From an uncultured Bacteroidales bacterium (GTDB lineage: Bacteria; Bacteroidota; Bacteroidia; Bacteroidales; Bacteroidaceae), in NCBI GenBank assembly GCA_937901185.1, contig CALCHR010000017.1:1-25446 (forward strand): a stretch of 25,446 bases of DNA, in the 5' to 3' direction. The number at the start of each line of letters is the position of its first letter. The stretch's first letter is position 1. Made by a program: the position numbers and the translations under genes. The notes under the pieces were generated by a model. It searched no databases. It had not been told where the DNA came from and saw only the letters and a program-made list of their open reading frames with translations. This document shows positions 24,801-25,446 of this stretch, piece after piece.

Positions 24801-25151
24801 GACCCGTTGCTGATTTTCAAACTGGAAAGTGTCAAGATATTTGATACTATGGTTAACAAAATCAACAACTCTACGGTAGCGACACTTATGCGCGCACAAA
24901 TTCCGGTACAGGCTCCAACAGACGTTCGTGAAGCAGCTCCTGAGGTAAAACAGCGTCAACAGTATACAGAGAGTCATGGTTCTTCTGAGGCAGAAGCTGC
25001 TCGTGCAGCAGCCCAGCGTGACACTCGTCAACAAATACAGCAACCTTTAGTAAAGGAGAAGATACCCGGACGTAATGATCCTTGTCCTTGTGGCAGTGGA
25101 AAGAAGTTTAAGCAATGCCATGGTAAGAATATTCAGTTTCAAGATATGTAA
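21810..25151 (+). CDS. secA: Preprotein translocase ATPase SecA
   Basis: ATP-driven motor that pushes unfolded preproteins through SecYEG at the inner membrane. The 1113-residue length exceeds E. coli SecA (901); the extra length is in an extended charged helix near 50-100, an insertion around 335-410 in the nucleotide-binding/cross-linking region, and a longer C-terminal linker, all of which I believe are common in Bacteroidota. Walker A is MATGEGKT at 190-197, the DEAD-like Walker B DEVDSVLIDDARTP at 298-311, then GMTGTA, GRGTDIKL and QLRGRAGRQGD from the second motor half. The last 27 residues form a SEC-C zinc-binding motif (Cys1092, Cys1094, Cys1103, His1104). It is preceded by the lnb pair on the same strand without a visible terminator. 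Confidence 0.97.
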   Translation: MDINKILSKLFGNKSTRDMKQIQPWVEKIKAEYPAIKALDNDALRARTKSLQHTIQSSADDIKAKIEELKAKVDSTPIEDREVIFNQIDKLEQEVLERYEKALNEALPQVFAIVKETARRFTENVEIEVTATDFDRDLAATRDFVRIEGDKAIYQNHWTAGGNEMTWDMVHYDVQLFGGVVLHLGKIAEMATGEGKTLVATLPVFLNALTGNGVHVVTVNDYLAKRDSEWMGPLYMFHGLSVDCIDKHQPNSEARRRAYQADITFGTNNEFGFDYLRDNMAMSPSDLVQRKHNYAIVDEVDSVLIDDARTPLIISGPVPKGEDQLFEQYQPLVEKLVAVQRQLATQYLAEAKQLIASGDKKKEEEGFLQLFRSHKALPKNTPLIKFLSEQGIKSGMLKTEEIYMENNNKRMPEATDPLYFVVDEKLHSVDLTDKGYTWLAKTVGDENLFVVPDIAGELSALEADVTLSEEERLTKKDNILSEYAIKSERVHTILQLLKAYTMFRINEEYVVMDGQVKIVDEQTGRIMEGRRWSDGLHQAVEAKEHVKVEAATQTFATITLQNYFRMYHKLSGMTGTAITEAGEFWNIYKLDVVEIPTNRPVQRNDMNDRVYKTKREKYAAVIEEVVKMRNAGRPVLVGTTSVDVSELLSRMLQMRHIPHQVLNAKLHQKEADIVALAGQSTPGTVDGKECLLGAVTIATNMAGRGTDIKLTPEVKAAGGLAIIGTERHESRRVDRQLRGRAGRQGDPGSSVFFVSLEDNLMRLFASERIASMMDKFGFKEGDMIEHKMINSSIEKAQRKVEENNFGIRKRLLEYDDVMNKQRTVIYEKRRHALMGERIGMDISNMIWDRTINIISNNDYTGCREQFLEIMAMETPFSEGQFEDNRREDLYEPSFQKAMEQLRRKTTRMAEIAHPVIAGVYENQRDMYENILVPVTDGKRIYNVRTNLEEAYTSESQAVVRDFEKAILLHNIDEAWKENLRELDDLKRSVQNASYEQKDPLLIFKLESVKIFDTMVNKINNSTVATLMRAQIPVQAPTDVREAAPEVKQRQQYTESHGSSEAEAARAAAQRDTRQQIQQPLVKEKIPGRNDPCPCGSGKKFKQCHGKNIQFQDM

Positions 25152-25194
25152 TTCTGCTATTATAGAAGAATAGAGTAGGGAATACATTTTCTTG

Positions 25195-25252
25195 GAAGGC
25201 TCACAGTTAAAACTAGGTAAACACTAGAAGAAACTGCGAGCCTTCTATTTTT
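25195..25252 (+). terminator. Terminator after secA
   Basis: GAAGGCTCACAGTT (25195-25208) pairs with AACTGCGAGCCTTC (25232-25245) with a single mismatch, followed by TATTTTTAT. The loop contains a smaller CTAG/CTAG stem. It lies 44 bases after the secA stop codon and ends the long plus-strand run. Confidence 0.85.
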
Positions 25253-25299
25253 ATCTGGTATTTATATAAATTCTATAACCCGTTCATTTCCATTTCATA

Positions 25300-25314
25300 A
25301 TACAATAATTGTAT
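25300..25314. repeat. Short perfect palindrome upstream of array D
   Basis: ATACAAT-A-ATTGTAT is a 7-base dyad around one base. It lies between the secA terminator and array D, in otherwise featureless AT-rich sequence. It could be a binding site, though by itself such a palindrome is weak evidence in AT-rich DNA. Confidence 0.5.
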
Positions 25315-25326
25315 CAGTAAATAGAG

Positions 25327-25446
25327 TGTCAAGAAAAATTCCATATGTTTGACACAAAAGTGTCAAGCACATGAAATTTTTGTGTCAAATAGTTGAAATT
25401 TTTGTATCAAGCGCTTGAAACTTTTGTGTCAAGCCTTGAAGATACA
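25327..25446. repeat. Phased array D: one inverted and at least three direct 22-base units
   Basis: Units begin TGTCAAG or a close variant at 25361, 25383, 25405 and 25427, exactly 22 bases apart, each followed by a TTGAAA-like word and a T-rich end with TTTTG. The last is cut by the window edge. Just before them, 25334-25354 read on the minus strand matches the first unit at about 18 of 21 positions, so one copy is inverted. TTGACAC (25349-25355) and GTGTCAA (25360-25366) form a perfect 7-base stem at the junction. One unit contains the palindrome TCAAGCGCTTGA. The array may continue past the window. Confidence 0.85.

Overview
The window reads as chromosomal core sequence from a member of the Bacteroidales (Bacteroidota). 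Three things point there. Promoters repeatedly show the Bacteroidota -7 element TAnnTTTG, sometimes with a TTG about 20 bases upstream. The gene set includes Lnb, the Bacteroides-type lipoprotein N-acyltransferase, a PafA-like protein and a long SecA with a zinc-binding tail. The base composition is moderately AT-rich. I see no phage, insertion sequence, CRISPR array or obvious foreign island.

Layout. Bases 1-2162 are on the minus strand: the 5' part of tRNA-Tyr, ribH, a membrane-anchored TPR gene and a cyclophilin. Bases 2479-4966 are on the plus strand: tRNA-Gly(CCC), the Na+/H+ antiporter nhaD and the phosphofructokinase pfkA, closely spaced. A 453-base convergent gap follows. Bases 5420-7945 are a minus-strand pair (nadC, then a secreted C69 dipeptidase). 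Bases 8078-9590 are a plus-strand pair (rlmH overlapping a secreted endonuclease/exonuclease/phosphatase-fold protein). Bases 9936-12455 are fadD and a short formate/nitrite-type channel. A 566-base convergent gap follows. Bases 13022-14531 are minus-strand lolD overlapping a CvfB-like S1 protein. Bases 14705-25151 are a long plus-strand run: lysS, gpsA, pgi, lnb, a PafA-like pseudophosphatase and secA.

Working together. Several products serve the envelope: LolD (lipoprotein transport), Lnb (lipoprotein N-acylation), GpsA (glycerol-3-phosphate for phospholipid), FadD (fatty-acid activation) and SecA (export). The apparently inactive phosphatase-fold protein sits between lnb and secA, so an envelope role is a reasonable guess.

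The least explained structure is between genes. Four intergenic gaps each hold a short array of three or four units with a strict 21- or 22-base period, usually including one inverted unit. Those at 9692 and 12701 look like two diverged, oppositely oriented copies of the same element. Those at 5221 and 25327 have the same architecture with different words. I do not recognise them as a named repeat family. Other points worth a second look are the loss of nearly all metal ligands in the PafA-like protein, an Asp-to-Asn change in the PfkA active-site loop, promoters placed almost on the start codons of rlmH and lolD, and a possible small RNA or 50-residue ORF at 4974-5131.
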